Shown piece by piece: positions 18,837 to 28,199 of a stretch of DNA of 64,000 nt. The notes under the pieces are model-generated. The model did no database searches, was not told where the DNA came from, and worked only from the letters and a program-made list of their open reading frames with translations. Made by a program: the position numbers and the translations under genes. Where the stretch lies: positions 1 through 64,000 of IMG/VR virus record IMGVR_UViG_3300020469_000041; one strand, given 5' to 3'. The stretch comes from a virus. Positions within the stretch are counted from its first letter, which is position 1. Every line of letters starts with the position of its first letter.

Positions 18837-21440
18837 TTAATTATTGTGAATAAAAGAATTCACGTTATATTTATTTATATCACTTATAGAAGTACTTTGT
18901 AATTCTACGTTACCTAATACCTCTAAAGTTTCATTAAAATCATAAAGCATATTATTAGTTAAAATATTAGTTTTTTGACTATAATAATCGTTTGCTGGTT
19001 GAGTCCTATATCCAGCTGGAACTACCGTCACTTCATAACCACCCATAAATTTGTCTGATACGGGGGTGGACTCTGTCACAGTCCAATTTTGACCAGATGT
19101 TAATACACCTTTCTGTAAAAGATTACCATTGTATAATTGTCTGCCTCTAACAGAAGCGGATCCTTGTACTGGATTCGTAACTTTATTAAATACTGGATCT
19201 ACATCGCTATGATTCAATTCAAGTATTCTTGTAAGAGGAATGTTTTTAGCTCTATTTTCATTTTTAGCTATTGAAGCAATATAAACTTGTGGAGTAATAA
19301 CATAACCAAATCCAGGATTTACTATAGAGGCCGAAGCTATTTCAGATGGAACAAGCTGTGCTACTGCAGTAGCATTACCAGTAACTGTAACAGTTGGAAC
19401 TTCAGTAAATCCAGATCCTTGATTAACAATTTCAATATGAGATACTGATCCATTTTCTATGTGTGCTATTGCTGTAGCACTTGAACCTCCACCACCGCTT
19501 ATTGTAACATCAGGTCTAGCAGAATATCCTGATCCACCATTCAACATTTCAATATGAGATACTTTAGTAGCTTGTAATACATATTTACCAGTTGCAGTAA
19601 TATTACTAGATAAAGGTACTCCAAGATTATCAACTGATGTTGGTGCTGTAAATATAAGTGCTGGAGGTGTTGAATACTTTTTATTAGTATCTGGTACTAC
19701 ATTAATATTAGCAATCTTAGATAAATTAGGATTCGCAGCAACATTAGCAAAGGCCGAAGAGTAATTTGCTCCAGCTGCAGTAACTGTGGCTCCATTAATT
19801 TTACCATCAGAATCTATAGTACATGTAACAGTTGCTTGAGAAATTGTTTGGCCAGTTACTGCTACACCATTTACTGTAATTACTGGAGCAACTGAATATC
19901 CAAACCCAGCATCAGCGATCGTAACTGCTGTTACTTTATGAGCATTTACTCCAGTCGTGGGAACCGTAAGAGATAGTCTACCAGATTTATGTATGTCTAC
20001 AGAAGTAAATGGTAAGAATTGTGAAACAAACATTTCTACTAAGAGAGGTATGTCCTCAATACCAATAACACCAGGTTGTAAGTCGGGCATAGAAGAAAAA
20101 GTAAATCTATTTGTTCTACCATATCCAAAATAGCTTTCACCCGTTAGTTGACCATGCTTTGGTCCACCAACGTGTCTAAGTTCTCTTAGTAATTTTTGAT
20201 CATCACCAAGCTGATCTCGTGTACCAAATAATTGAATTAAGATTTCAGCAAAATATTTAAATCCAGCTGGATGTACTAATCTATTATAGAAATAATTCCA
20301 TGTAGATATATTTTGTCCAGTACGAATAAGATAAGAAAACTTTTGAAATCTTAAACTATCTTGAAGTTTAATTGTATCTGATAAGAATCCTTTTTTATCT
20401 AAATAAATACCACCTTTTGGTAATGAAGAGTTTATTTCCCAATTACCAGAAGAAGGTATAAGAGTTTTATCCCATGGAAAATCTACTTCAACTTCATCAT
20501 CAAATAAAAGTCTAAAGAATATTTCAATAGAATCTGACGATCCACGTATTTTATAATAATTAATAATTGTTTTATAAAGATTCTTTTTATTAACTTGAAT
20601 TGATCTTGGAACTACTGCGGCAATTTCTTTTTGTATTAACTCTAAATATGCTGCAGTAGTTTTATCTATATCCATCGCATCTTCAATTGTATTTAAAGTA
20701 TACGAAGCACCAGGACCAGCCCAATATTTTACAATTGTTGTAAGCGTTGCTGTTTTAGTATTATTAGAAAACGTAATGGATGCTCCATTACTTATTGAAG
20801 CCGCTGCAGATAATACTAATGTAGTTCCATTTATAGAATGAACTGTTGTATTAGCTGGAATACCTACACCTGTTACAGGCATTCCTACTGTAATAGTAGA
20901 ATCACTTGAAGCAAGAGTTACATTAACACTATTTGATACTGTTCCATTAACTTGTATAATAGATTTTAATTGACTTACAGTAAAAGTCTTACCAATGTCC
21001 GAAGTTGAATTAGCAAGAGATCCCGGCAAATTATTACCATTCGTAATATTAACATTTGAAGCTGTTAATGTAAATGTAGTAACTGAACCATCATTATCTG
21101 TCAAAGTTAATGTTGAATTAGATCCATCGTCATCTGTAAAGAAATGATCATTTTCATTTCTTGGATCACTTACTCTAAATACAGCTCTATCATCTAAAAT
21201 AATATCAGTATATGTTTCTGTTTCCTGATATATGAACTCTTCTAAGTTCATGTACTTATAATAAGCTTCTAATAATAATTGTAGGCCCGCTGAATTATTT
21301 AAAATTTCAGATGCAACTAATTCTTCAGTTCTTAAATTTTCTTTTGTTCTAGACTTTGAAGAAGCGACAGATTCAATATATCCTGGAGAGGACATACTTG
21401 AACTATAAAGCTTATTATCTGGACGGTAAGTTCCTGGCAT
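18837..21440 (-). CDS. Baseplate wedge protein, gp7 position
   Basis: 867 residues, between gp6 and gp8, exactly where T4 encodes gp7. The conserved block L-Y-K-T-I-I-N-Y-Y-K-I-R-G-S-S-D-S near residue 290 recurs, from memory, in marine T4-like baseplate proteins. From about residue 500 to 740 there are at least four beta repeats with G-S-G-Y or G-F-G-Y and one G-G-G-G-S-S-A-T-A loop, the same repeat type as in the adjacent gp8. The gp7 assignment rests on synteny. Sequence similarity to T4 gp7 itself is not evident to me. Confidence 0.75.
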   Translation of the reverse strand: MPGTYRPDNKLYSSSMSSPGYIESVASSKSRTKENLRTEELVASEILNNSAGLQLLLEAYYKYMNLEEFIYQETETYTDIILDDRAVFRVSDPRNENDHFFTDDDGSNSTLTLTDNDGSVTTFTLTASNVNITNGNNLPGSLANSTSDIGKTFTVSQLKSIIQVNGTVSNSVNVTLASSDSTITVGMPVTGVGIPANTTVHSINGTTLVLSAAASISNGASITFSNNTKTATLTTIVKYWAGPGASYTLNTIEDAMDIDKTTAAYLELIQKEIAAVVPRSIQVNKKNLYKTIINYYKIRGSSDSIEIFFRLLFDDEVEVDFPWDKTLIPSSGNWEINSSLPKGGIYLDKKGFLSDTIKLQDSLRFQKFSYLIRTGQNISTWNYFYNRLVHPAGFKYFAEILIQLFGTRDQLGDDQKLLRELRHVGGPKHGQLTGESYFGYGRTNRFTFSSMPDLQPGVIGIEDIPLLVEMFVSQFLPFTSVDIHKSGRLSLTVPTTGVNAHKVTAVTIADAGFGYSVAPVITVNGVAVTGQTISQATVTCTIDSDGKINGATVTAAGANYSSAFANVAANPNLSKIANINVVPDTNKKYSTPPALIFTAPTSVDNLGVPLSSNITATGKYVLQATKVSHIEMLNGGSGYSARPDVTISGGGGSSATAIAHIENGSVSHIEIVNQGSGFTEVPTVTVTGNATAVAQLVPSEIASASIVNPGFGYVITPQVYIASIAKNENRAKNIPLTRILELNHSDVDPVFNKVTNPVQGSASVRGRQLYNGNLLQKGVLTSGQNWTVTESTPVSDKFMGGYEVTVVPAGYRTQPANDYYSQKTNILTNNMLYDFNETLEVLGNVELQSTSISDINKYNVNSFIHNN
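18872..18879 (-). promoter_or_regulatory. T4-type late promoter TATAAATA
   Basis: Exact match within the last codons of the gp7-position gene. Predicted start near 18866, 42 nt upstream of the gp8 ATG. Confidence 0.55.
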
Positions 21441-21444
21441 AATC

Positions 21445-23304
21445 TTATCTCATTCTTGAAGTCGTTGTGTAATCGATTGTACCCGAAGAACCAGATACAG
21501 AAATTGTATCGATGCTTGGAGTGATTTGTACTCTTAATGGATCAATACTGATTAATTGATCTCTCTTTGGAGCAAGGTCTAATGAATTAGGTACCACTGT
21601 AATTCGAATAGTACTTCCAGTCCAACCAATATCAGGTATAAAGTTGTTTAGTGTAATTGTTCCATTTGTTATATCTACTAATCCAGCATCATTTATGACA
21701 GTTACATTTACTGAATTCACAATCTTATAAACAATTACTTGTCTATTTGTAGAACCAGCAATTGGAATATCTCCAAAGTATACATTATCTCCATTAAGCT
21801 GAAAAACAGTTGATGTAATAATAAAATTAGTAGAAGAACCCGAACTAAAGAACGGAGCTGTAAAGTTTAGTTTAAAATTGTTTGCTGACGTTTTACTTGG
21901 AGTAATCGTCATAAACATATTTGGCCTTACACTACTATTTTGTATTGAAGGATCAGCATTATCAATCGCTTTTAATAATTGTGAATGTCTAAATACTCCA
22001 TCAAACTTATTTAATTCATTAAAGTTATAATCAGAAATTGTATCTCTTACAACTGAAGTTAATTCAACTGGAGATCGATCTGTTAAATTTGGATTATATT
22101 TAAATCCAACATCTAAATCTAGATACGTAAAGTTAGGATCAACAATATATGGAGTAATTGATACAACACTCTTACCTTTTAATATTGTATTTTTAATTTG
22201 TATTTTTTCTGCATCAGTCAATGTTTCATTTACAATTGGCTTGATCGCGATATAAACAGAACCATAATCTGGTGGATCATTATCTTCTCCACCCCAGGTA
22301 GAAATCGAATTAATATTTGTAAACTCTTTCTTAAGAATTGCTCTATAATCGTCTGACGTCACAGCTCTATTTTGAGATGTAAAAGTAAGAGGAGCATTAA
22401 ATCGAATTGATTCATTTGTTTCTTTTGGAGAACCACCAGCCGCTTTTGTAACAAGTGTAATTGTATTTGTTGCAAATCCACCAATGTTATCTACCATTTT
22501 AAATTCATTTGCTCCATTTGAATCTTCTCCATTTGTGAAGATATAATCAAGAGTAACAATATTATTATTTAAGGGTTTCTTACCCGTTACACCATCTCCA
22601 AAATATACTTCATAATATTCATTTGAATTTTCTTGGAGATAATATACTCGACTCGCAGAATCAACATTAATCAATGATTCAAATTGTGTATAGTTATCAA
22701 ATGAAGTTGATTGCTCGTTTGCTTGTATTAAAACTTTTAGTGTAGAGGTATCGACATCATCATCTGATATTTGAAACTTTTGATTCTCAATATCGTTATC
22801 AACTCGATATAAAAGCTTTTTACGAGTACCTTCGACAATGACTACATTTGCAAATGTAAATGTATTTGCTGAAGTATCTAAAACTGCAGATTGCTCACTT
22901 AAAACTACATATCTAAATAGTCTTCCATCAACCTCTGTTGAAAGTTTAGCACCTCGAGAAAGAGTTAATGTAGATGGTATAGTACCTGATTCTCCAGAAA
23001 CATCAACTGTAATATTAATTGTTGCACGTGGTGCTAAAACAGATCGAGGAATATAACCTAACAATTTCGCACGTGTGACAATGTTACCACGTATCTGAGC
23101 TGAATCTAGAAATGCTTCATTAAGTGCGAAGTGCGCAGTCATCGCATTATAGTGTGTATTATATGCTAAGATATCTAAGAGAGAAGATAAACCTGATCCT
23201 TCAAAGTCATGACTATTAAAAGCTGTCTGTGTCTTTAAATAGTTCTTTAAATTCTTTTTGATTTGATCGAAATCAAGTTCGGTTACATTTAAATTAGTTG
23301 CCAT
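21445..23304 (-). CDS. 6: Baseplate wedge subunit gp6 (baseplate J-like)
   Basis: 619 residues. The N-terminal L-D-F-D-Q-I-K-K-N-L-K-N-Y-L, then S-S-L-L-D-I-L-A-Y-N-T-H-Y-N and the helix A-R-L/K-L-L-G-Y-I-P-R-S are hallmarks of T4 gp6. gp6 dimerises into the iris ring that holds the six wedges together. Length is close to T4 gp6 (660). The gene lies 6 nt after gp25 and 4 nt before the gp7-position gene, inside one baseplate operon. Confidence 0.95.
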   Translation of the reverse strand: MATNLNVTELDFDQIKKNLKNYLKTQTAFNSHDFEGSGLSSLLDILAYNTHYNAMTAHFALNEAFLDSAQIRGNIVTRAKLLGYIPRSVLAPRATINITVDVSGESGTIPSTLTLSRGAKLSTEVDGRLFRYVVLSEQSAVLDTSANTFTFANVVIVEGTRKKLLYRVDNDIENQKFQISDDDVDTSTLKVLIQANEQSTSFDNYTQFESLINVDSASRVYYLQENSNEYYEVYFGDGVTGKKPLNNNIVTLDYIFTNGEDSNGANEFKMVDNIGGFATNTITLVTKAAGGSPKETNESIRFNAPLTFTSQNRAVTSDDYRAILKKEFTNINSISTWGGEDNDPPDYGSVYIAIKPIVNETLTDAEKIQIKNTILKGKSVVSITPYIVDPNFTYLDLDVGFKYNPNLTDRSPVELTSVVRDTISDYNFNELNKFDGVFRHSQLLKAIDNADPSIQNSSVRPNMFMTITPSKTSANNFKLNFTAPFFSSGSSTNFIITSTVFQLNGDNVYFGDIPIAGSTNRQVIVYKIVNSVNVTVINDAGLVDITNGTITLNNFIPDIGWTGSTIRITVVPNSLDLAPKRDQLISIDPLRVQITPSIDTISVSGSSGTIDYTTTSRMR

Positions 23305-23310
23305 AGTTTA

Positions 23311-23763
23311 TTACCTTAAACGTCTTAATACGATTTCAACTTCGCTTTGAGAATCGAATTCTTTTATTCTGAATTTAACGAGAATTCGATATGAATTTGT
23401 ATCTCTCTCGTCGACTATATTAATGAAAATTAATTCCACTCTTCTTTCATGTTCTGTCAAACATCGCTCTATATTTTCTTTGAGTGCAGACTTTGTAATT
23501 TCATCTGCCGGTTCAAAGAGAAGAGCTCTGAGATTGGCTCCAACACCATGATTAAATGGTCGCTCAAAAAAGTTAGTCAAAAGCAAATTCTTGACTGCAT
23601 ACTTAATTGCTTCATCATCTTTCAGAGGAACAATATCTTTTCGAATTGGATGAAGAGTTAAATTCAAATTTAAATCAGTCCATGGTTTAACACGAGAAGC
23701 CTTCGAAGCTTTTTTCGTATCTCCGATAACTGAGTAATCTGATAATATGTTTTGTATTGCCAT
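23311..23763 (-). CDS. 25: Baseplate wedge subunit gp25
   Basis: 150 residues. The diagnostic stretch runs from F-F-E-R-P-F-N-H-G-V-G at residue 65 to L-L-F-E-P at 81-85, matching the gp25/GpW lysozyme-like wedge family that starts sheath polymerisation. A TATAAATA box places the predicted transcription start on the A of the ATG, so the late mRNA may be leaderless. No Shine-Dalgarno sequence lies at normal distance. Confidence 0.93.
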   Translation of the reverse strand: MAIQNILSDYSVIGDTKKASKASRVKPWTDLNLNLTLHPIRKDIVPLKDDEAIKYAVKNLLLTNFFERPFNHGVGANLRALLFEPADEITKSALKENIERCLTEHERRVELIFINIVDERDTNSYRILVKFRIKEFDSQSEVEIVLRRLR

Positions 23764-23768
23764 ATAAC

Positions 23769-23776
23769 TATTTATA
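23769..23776 (-). promoter_or_regulatory. T4-type late promoter, predicted leaderless start
   Basis: TATAAATA followed by GTTAT and then the gp25 ATG. With T4 late spacing (box at -13 to -6) the +1 base is the A of ATG. The same box-to-codon sequence, identical for 20 bases, occurs at 28187. Confidence 0.65.
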
Positions 23777-23777
23777 C

Positions 23778-24467
23778 CTATAATCCTGTTGATTCGTCAG
23801 CAACGGAGGTTAATTGCTTCGCTGGATTTGGTGAGCTCGCGCCACCAGTTCCTGGAACCTCAACGTGTTTATGTGTTGCGAGTGTTGGTTTATTTCCTGC
23901 ATCGGTTGAGATATCACCTGTTGCATGTATTGTACCTGTCACTGTTGTGTTACCAATAATGTTGACGGTCTGATTTGAGGACGACATATTAATTGTACCA
24001 TCAGACTCCATACGAAGAAAGGTACCAGACTTGTGCTTGATAGAAATACGTTCAGCACCGGATGTATTGTCGAGCTCAATCGTATGGCCGGCTTCGGTTT
24101 TATGTACCTTATTGGTCGGAGGATTGAGTTGAGCCTCGAGAGGAATGTCTATTGTTCCATTGGTAGAGGAAGCGATTGAACCGAGTATGATTGCGTCCTG
24201 TGCCGAGGGTCCATCACGAAAGAATCCGACAACCCAAGATCCAACCATGAGCTCATGATTCGAGCCGAACCCTTTATAGGAAGCGGAGGTATTTGGCATG
24301 AGCACTGTCGACCATGGCAGCTTCGCCGTCTCAATCTTTGTATCATAATAACCATAGGGAAGAACCTTTACTCTGTTGGATAAGAGAGGATCATTAATAT
24401 CTTTGATCTCTCCGATAAACCAGGAAAATTCACTTCCAATAAACTGATCCATACTAGGCACTTGCAT
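23778..24467 (-). CDS. 5: gp5-like baseplate hub / central spike without lysozyme domain
   Basis: 229 residues. The N-terminal half (about 12-105) is an OB fold typical of gp5/VgrG, with W-F-I-G-E-I-K-D, R-V-K-V-L-P-Y-G and G-S-W-V-V-G-F-F-R-D-G. The C-terminal half (125-190) has the short beta repeats of a spike helix, then an H-K-H near residue 205 that may bind metal at the tip. T4 gp5 (575 residues) carries a lysozyme between these parts. It is absent here, as in many marine T4-like phages, so local peptidoglycan cutting during infection must come from another protein or be dispensable. Confidence 0.85.
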   Translation of the reverse strand: MQVPSMDQFIGSEFSWFIGEIKDINDPLLSNRVKVLPYGYYDTKIETAKLPWSTVLMPNTSASYKGFGSNHELMVGSWVVGFFRDGPSAQDAIILGSIASSTNGTIDIPLEAQLNPPTNKVHKTEAGHTIELDNTSGAERISIKHKSGTFLRMESDGTINMSSSNQTVNIIGNTTVTGTIHATGDISTDAGNKPTLATHKHVEVPGTGGASSPNPAKQLTSVADESTGL

Positions 24468-24639
24468 TCTCCATATAACAATTATGTTGTTGATGTATTA
24501 CCCAAGAGAGTTCTTGTATCATACGCTGATACCATTGCTTGTCATATGAATTCGAAGTCTTATTCATATCCTCGGTGAGTTGCTCAATTCTCATCTTGAC
24601 ATACATATTTAGATTGGGTTTTTCTTTTCTTCTTCTCAT
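24454..24639 (-). CDS. Conserved small protein upstream of gp5
   Basis: 61 residues, basic N-terminus followed by a helical region ending M-I-Q-E-L-S-W-V-I-H-Q-Q-H. It overlaps gp5 by 14 nt and has a good GAGGTGAG ribosome site 6 nt before the ATG. It probably belongs to the baseplate operon. Function is unknown to me. Confidence 0.7.
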   Translation of the reverse strand: MRRRKEKPNLNMYVKMRIEQLTEDMNKTSNSYDKQWYQRMIQELSWVIHQQHNCYMENASA

Positions 24640-24726
24640 TCTCGCTCACCTCTCAGAGTCAAATTTTCTGGAGAAAAATTTTTTTACCGAAACGGTTTGA
24701 AACTTTTTCTCAGTTTTTAAAATTAG
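24640..24726 (-). other. Short intergenic spacer with weak hairpin
   Basis: 87 nt between the gp27-like gene and the small gene before gp5. It contains an ACCG-TTT-CGGT hairpin flanked by A/T runs, too weak to call a terminator. No promoter box is seen. Confidence 0.4.
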
Positions 24727-26055
24727 TCAGATTGTTACATTCTGGCTAGTTGGTAAATCTATCTTATCTAATGATTCTATAAAGGAATCTTTCTTACACA
24801 ATAGTTTCATTTTATATTCTTCTTCAAAGGTATGTTCTATTGAAGCAACAATATACTTACCAGATAAGTACTTGTCTCGACCACGTTCTTCCTCAGAGTT
24901 ATCAATCGAAACAATCACAGATAAATTAATGGTCATACCACAAGAGAGTTGAAAATCACCATAGACCTCTAGAGTGACTTCTAGTGTATCCATATTCTCT
25001 ATATAGGCATTTGCGTGAAGTATATCTAAGTCAATCGGAGCATGGTAGTTAGACCCGCCTGTGATGGCCGAACCGTTGAGGCTCATATAAAAGTTAGTCG
25101 ATTCACTATAGTCCTTTATGGCACGATCATCTAATTCCATCTGAGTGGTCAAGACACCCTCTTTATTCAACTTCAACTGCGAGCCATCATAACTATATGT
25201 CTTTGTCTTATAGGTCTTAGAAGCAATATCGAGTGTATGGAGAGTGGATGAATAAGCACCATTTGCCATATTGATATACTTCGACATATTAAACTCAGAG
25301 GAAAGCTTCAGCACTTTATTCGCAAGTTTGTTTTCATTCTCCTCAGACCCTATTGTCGTGTCCATAGAGGGCGCGTGTTGATACTCTCTGTGCGCTTCCT
25401 TATTAATCATGTTCTCATAGGAATTAAAGTGTATACCATCACTCAGTGTCTCGTAGAAGAAGAACGGAGTACCATTATCATAGGATCTCTTTGTTAACCA
25501 ATTGATAAGATATAAAGGTCTCATACGAGGATATACACCAGTAATTGTTTGTTTTGTCTCTGTACTTATATTCAACTTCTTTGAATCGATCTTGAGTTCG
25601 TCTGTACATATATCTTTGATTAGCTTACCAGGTACGTTATTGAATGGCTTAGATATTGTCTTCGCCTGATTGATAAACGCATGATCTGATATACATCTGA
25701 ACACATACGTATTGGTACCAGGGCTTAGCTTGGCCATACTATGAATCTCTGCGATACGGAATATAGGCTTATACTTCTCTAATGTGCCGTCCATAAGGCT
25801 TCTCTTCACGATGAACGTTAACCTCTCACCACTCACACATTTCACTTTTTCGAGCAGATTGGCAGAATCTAACACATTGACCTCAGCTTGCAATGCTGTA
25901 CTATATAGAGACTCTGATACACGTATCTGTGCTATCATGTCTGTGATATTATAGATATTACCATTGGTAGCTTTGATATACACACTATCGAGTTCATACG
26001 ATGATGGTACAAGTGCCTCTGATCCGTTTGCTAGCTTACTACTATACCTACTCAT
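24727..26055 (-). CDS. Baseplate hub protein, gp27-like
   Basis: 442 residues. It lies directly upstream of gp5 (which binds gp27 in T4) and downstream of gp53. The sequence has the mixed beta style of a VgrG/gp27 hub: an early V-Y-I-K-A-T-N-G-N-I-Y-N-I-T-D-M segment and a late I-V-A-S-I-E-H-T-F-E-E-E-Y-K-M-K strand pair, as in phage late-control proteins. The assignment is from position plus fold-like pattern, and direct similarity to T4 gp27 is weak. It overlaps gp53 by 8 nt. Confidence 0.75.
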   Translation of the reverse strand: MSRYSSKLANGSEALVPSSYELDSVYIKATNGNIYNITDMIAQIRVSESLYSTALQAEVNVLDSANLLEKVKCVSGERLTFIVKRSLMDGTLEKYKPIFRIAEIHSMAKLSPGTNTYVFRCISDHAFINQAKTISKPFNNVPGKLIKDICTDELKIDSKKLNISTETKQTITGVYPRMRPLYLINWLTKRSYDNGTPFFFYETLSDGIHFNSYENMINKEAHREYQHAPSMDTTIGSEENENKLANKVLKLSSEFNMSKYINMANGAYSSTLHTLDIASKTYKTKTYSYDGSQLKLNKEGVLTTQMELDDRAIKDYSESTNFYMSLNGSAITGGSNYHAPIDLDILHANAYIENMDTLEVTLEVYGDFQLSCGMTINLSVIVSIDNSEEERGRDKYLSGKYIVASIEHTFEEEYKMKLLCKKDSFIESLDKIDLPTSQNVTI

Positions 26056-26872
26056 TATTGATTATTGCCTCATATTTTTCTGCAAATTGTGTGATATACT
26101 TAGGATCGACTACCTTGATTTGTGATCTTGCCTCATTTATATTGAATATATGTGTACGATTCGTATCAAAGGATAGCTGTCCGGCTGGCTCTCCTCCAGA
26201 TATGAATATATCGTTTGTCACAAGTCGCTTCTCGTCCGAGTCGTCAGTACGATAGTAGTTATGTGGTGCATCGATATATGGATATACATCATATGTATTC
26301 ACTGAATCTAGTGATATGTTTCCTGTAATGGACTCTGTGGCATTTGATGGTCCGGGTGCAGAATTACCAATGAATATTCCTACCACATTTTGCAAGATCA
26401 GTTGATTCATGTCCGCTGACTTCTTGACTAGTGTACCTGTTGCACCGTTTGTTGCTCCTGTAATGGTCTCTCCTAACTGAAATCGACCTGATAGACTATT
26501 CGGATATGATGATATCACGCCTGGATCGCCGGTCTCGTCCACACTTGGATTGGTTGTGATGGCAACTCCCTCGAACTCCTCATCCATATAGTCATGTAGC
26601 TTCTCTTGACTCATAGGCCATCCGGCAAGACCATCATGTAGAAAGTCATTGATGATAAAGAATGTCCAGTAGTACTGTGTTGTACCATATAGACGTTGAC
26701 TCACGATGTCTGGACGTTCACCATTCTTGACACTATAGAAGCTATAGGCATTTGCATCATCGGCGAATGCAGCAAGAGGTCTTGCACCTCGATAGATATC
26801 AACCACATTTTGCAAGATTCCATTTCGATCGAAATCATATTGCAACGTTGGAAATTGTCGAAAATAACTCAT
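26048..26872 (-). CDS. 53: Baseplate wedge subunit gp53
   Basis: 274 residues. The N-terminus (F-P-T-L-Q-Y-D-F then V-V-D-I-Y-R-G-A-R) and a LysM-like segment (G-E-R-P-D-I-V-S-Q-R-L-Y-G-T-T-Q-Y-Y-W-T-F-F) at about residues 52-75 are the gp53 signature. It is longer than T4 gp53 (196) through a beta insert around residues 110-190 containing G-x-T-G-A-T-N-G-A-T-G-T-L. gp53 attaches to the assembled wedge before the hub joins. Overlaps the gp48-like gene by 4 nt. Confidence 0.9.
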   Translation of the reverse strand: MSYFRQFPTLQYDFDRNGILQNVVDIYRGARPLAAFADDANAYSFYSVKNGERPDIVSQRLYGTTQYYWTFFIINDFLHDGLAGWPMSQEKLHDYMDEEFEGVAITTNPSVDETGDPGVISSYPNSLSGRFQLGETITGATNGATGTLVKKSADMNQLILQNVVGIFIGNSAPGPSNATESITGNISLDSVNTYDVYPYIDAPHNYYRTDDSDEKRLVTNDIFISGGEPAGQLSFDTNRTHIFNINEARSQIKVVDPKYITQFAEKYEAIINNE

Positions 26873-27684
26873 GAGCCTACTCCTGTATTAGATTGCGGCT
26901 CTTCCTCAGAGCCACCATCGGGTGATGATGGAAAGACTCCTGCTGCATCATAATTTGTATTATAACCAAGGCCTTGCTCATCGTATAGATCTTGTCTTGT
27001 AATTGATCGTACCTCTTGAAATGTCATATTCAAATCGATTTCTACAGGAGGTGCACCTAATTTTCCATCATTCTCATGAAAGGAATTGCCTGTTGCATTA
27101 TAGTTTGTAGTCATTGCAATCAGATATGTATCAATAATCTTTGGCATATACTTATTTATTTGACCGCCTGCCATGAATTTGATACGAAACGTGGGCGGAT
27201 ACTCTAATGAACTCAGACCAATACGTAATGGATACATATACTTACGAAATGAATTCTCAATCTCATGAGCTGTCTTTGATTCATCTAATGAAGAGGGAAC
27301 AAGCTTAAATGCAAACTCAAATTGTCTTACGTTGACACCTTCAAAGGTCACTGCTGTATAAGGGTTTACTATCACACCTGATTGTAATTCTGCAACCTGG
27401 CCAGCTCCACCCATTGAAGTCTTTAGTCTTTTTGTAATATTTGAAACAATATCTTCTGCTCCAACTGCTGTACCTGAAGCTTTAGCATTTGCTAGAGCAC
27501 CAAACGCACCAAGCTCGCTACTACCATAGTTCATACCATCTGAAGTGGCAATTCCTGATGGAATAAACAAATGAATTTGATTGAATTCTGGCTGATTCTT
27601 TCTTGCCATCGTAAATGATACGTGTGGAAATCCCTTCTCTGATATCCTAGACCTGAGTGTTTCAGGGAACGTTAATATTTTCAT
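26869..27684 (-). CDS. 48: Tail-tube cap / baseplate protein gp48-like
   Basis: 271 residues. The central part (F-E-F-A-F-K-L-V-P-S-S near residue 125, then I-E-N-S-F-R-K-Y-M-Y-P, and the late V-E-I-D-L-N-M-T-F-Q-E-V-R-S-I-T-R) corresponds to the conserved C-terminal half of T4 gp48 (364 residues). gp48 with gp54 starts the tail tube on the baseplate. It is first in the leftward baseplate operon and follows a late promoter at 27733. AAGGGT lies 11 nt before the ATG. Confidence 0.85.
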   Translation of the reverse strand: MKILTFPETLRSRISEKGFPHVSFTMARKNQPEFNQIHLFIPSGIATSDGMNYGSSELGAFGALANAKASGTAVGAEDIVSNITKRLKTSMGGAGQVAELQSGVIVNPYTAVTFEGVNVRQFEFAFKLVPSSLDESKTAHEIENSFRKYMYPLRIGLSSLEYPPTFRIKFMAGGQINKYMPKIIDTYLIAMTTNYNATGNSFHENDGKLGAPPVEIDLNMTFQEVRSITRQDLYDEQGLGYNTNYDAAGVFPSSPDGGSEEEPQSNTGVGS

Positions 27685-27699
27685 GTGTCTGATTACCCT

Positions 27700-27707
27700 T
27701 ATAAATA
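27700..27707 (+). promoter_or_regulatory. Rightward T4-type late promoter TATAAATA
   Basis: Predicted start near 27713, 27 nt before the gp4 ATG at 27740. It overlaps in operation with the leftward promoter at 27733-27740. Confidence 0.65.
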
Positions 27708-27732
27708 GAAATACATTTAATAACTATAGATC

Positions 27733-27740
27733 TATTTATA
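27733..27740 (-). promoter_or_regulatory. Leftward T4-type late promoter TATAAATA
   Basis: Box overlaps the gp4 start codon. Predicted start near 27727, 43 nt before the gp48-like ATG. It is the head of the leftward baseplate operon. Confidence 0.6.
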
Positions 27741-28186
27741 TGGCTTACAAAGGTAAATACACAGTAAAGAACAAAAAGAAATATGTCGGAGATCCTACCA
27801 AGGTAACATATCGTTCTCTATGGGAGCGTAATGCTTTTCGTTGGGCCGAATCAAATCCAAAGGTACGTGCATGGAATAGCGAAGAGATTGTTGTTCCCTA
27901 CAAATGCAAGACAGATAATAGGCTGCACCGATACTTTGTTGATATGTTGATTGAAATGAGTAATGGTGAGGTGATATTAATTGAAATTAAGCCAAAGAAG
28001 CAGACGATACCTCCTAAGTCAAGTGCACGAAAGACGAAGAAGCATTTGAATGAAGTGACTACATATATCAAGAACACCTCTAAGTGGAATGCCGCGCAAC
28101 AATATGCAAAGCACAAAGGATGGAAGTTTCAAATCTGGACCGAAGATACTTTAAAGAATTTAGGTATCAAAGTGCTGAAAGGATGA
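27740..28186 (+). CDS. 4: Head completion protein gp4 (nuclease-like)
   Basis: 148 residues from the ATG at 27740. The motifs Y-R-S-L-W-E-R-N-A-F-R-W, V-R-A-W-N-S-E-E, R-Y-F-V-D-M and the E-V-I-L-I-E-I-K-P-K-K block align with T4 gp4 (150 residues). This family has a TnsA-like restriction-endonuclease core: E31, D72 and the E-I-K pair around residues 85-87. gp4 completes DNA-filled heads. An in-frame longer start exists upstream, but it would lie within the promoter region and has no conserved residues. Confidence 0.92.
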   Translation: MAYKGKYTVKNKKKYVGDPTKVTYRSLWERNAFRWAESNPKVRAWNSEEIVVPYKCKTDNRLHRYFVDMLIEMSNGEVILIEIKPKKQTIPPKSSARKTKKHLNEVTTYIKNTSKWNAAQQYAKHKGWKFQIWTEDTLKNLGIKVLKG

Positions 28187-28194
28187 TATAAATA
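28187..28194 (+). promoter_or_regulatory. T4-type late promoter, predicted leaderless start
   Basis: TATAAATAGTTAT followed immediately by the ATG at 28200. The predicted +1 equals the A of the start codon. Same layout as upstream of gp25. Confidence 0.65.
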
Positions 28195-28199
28195 GTTAT

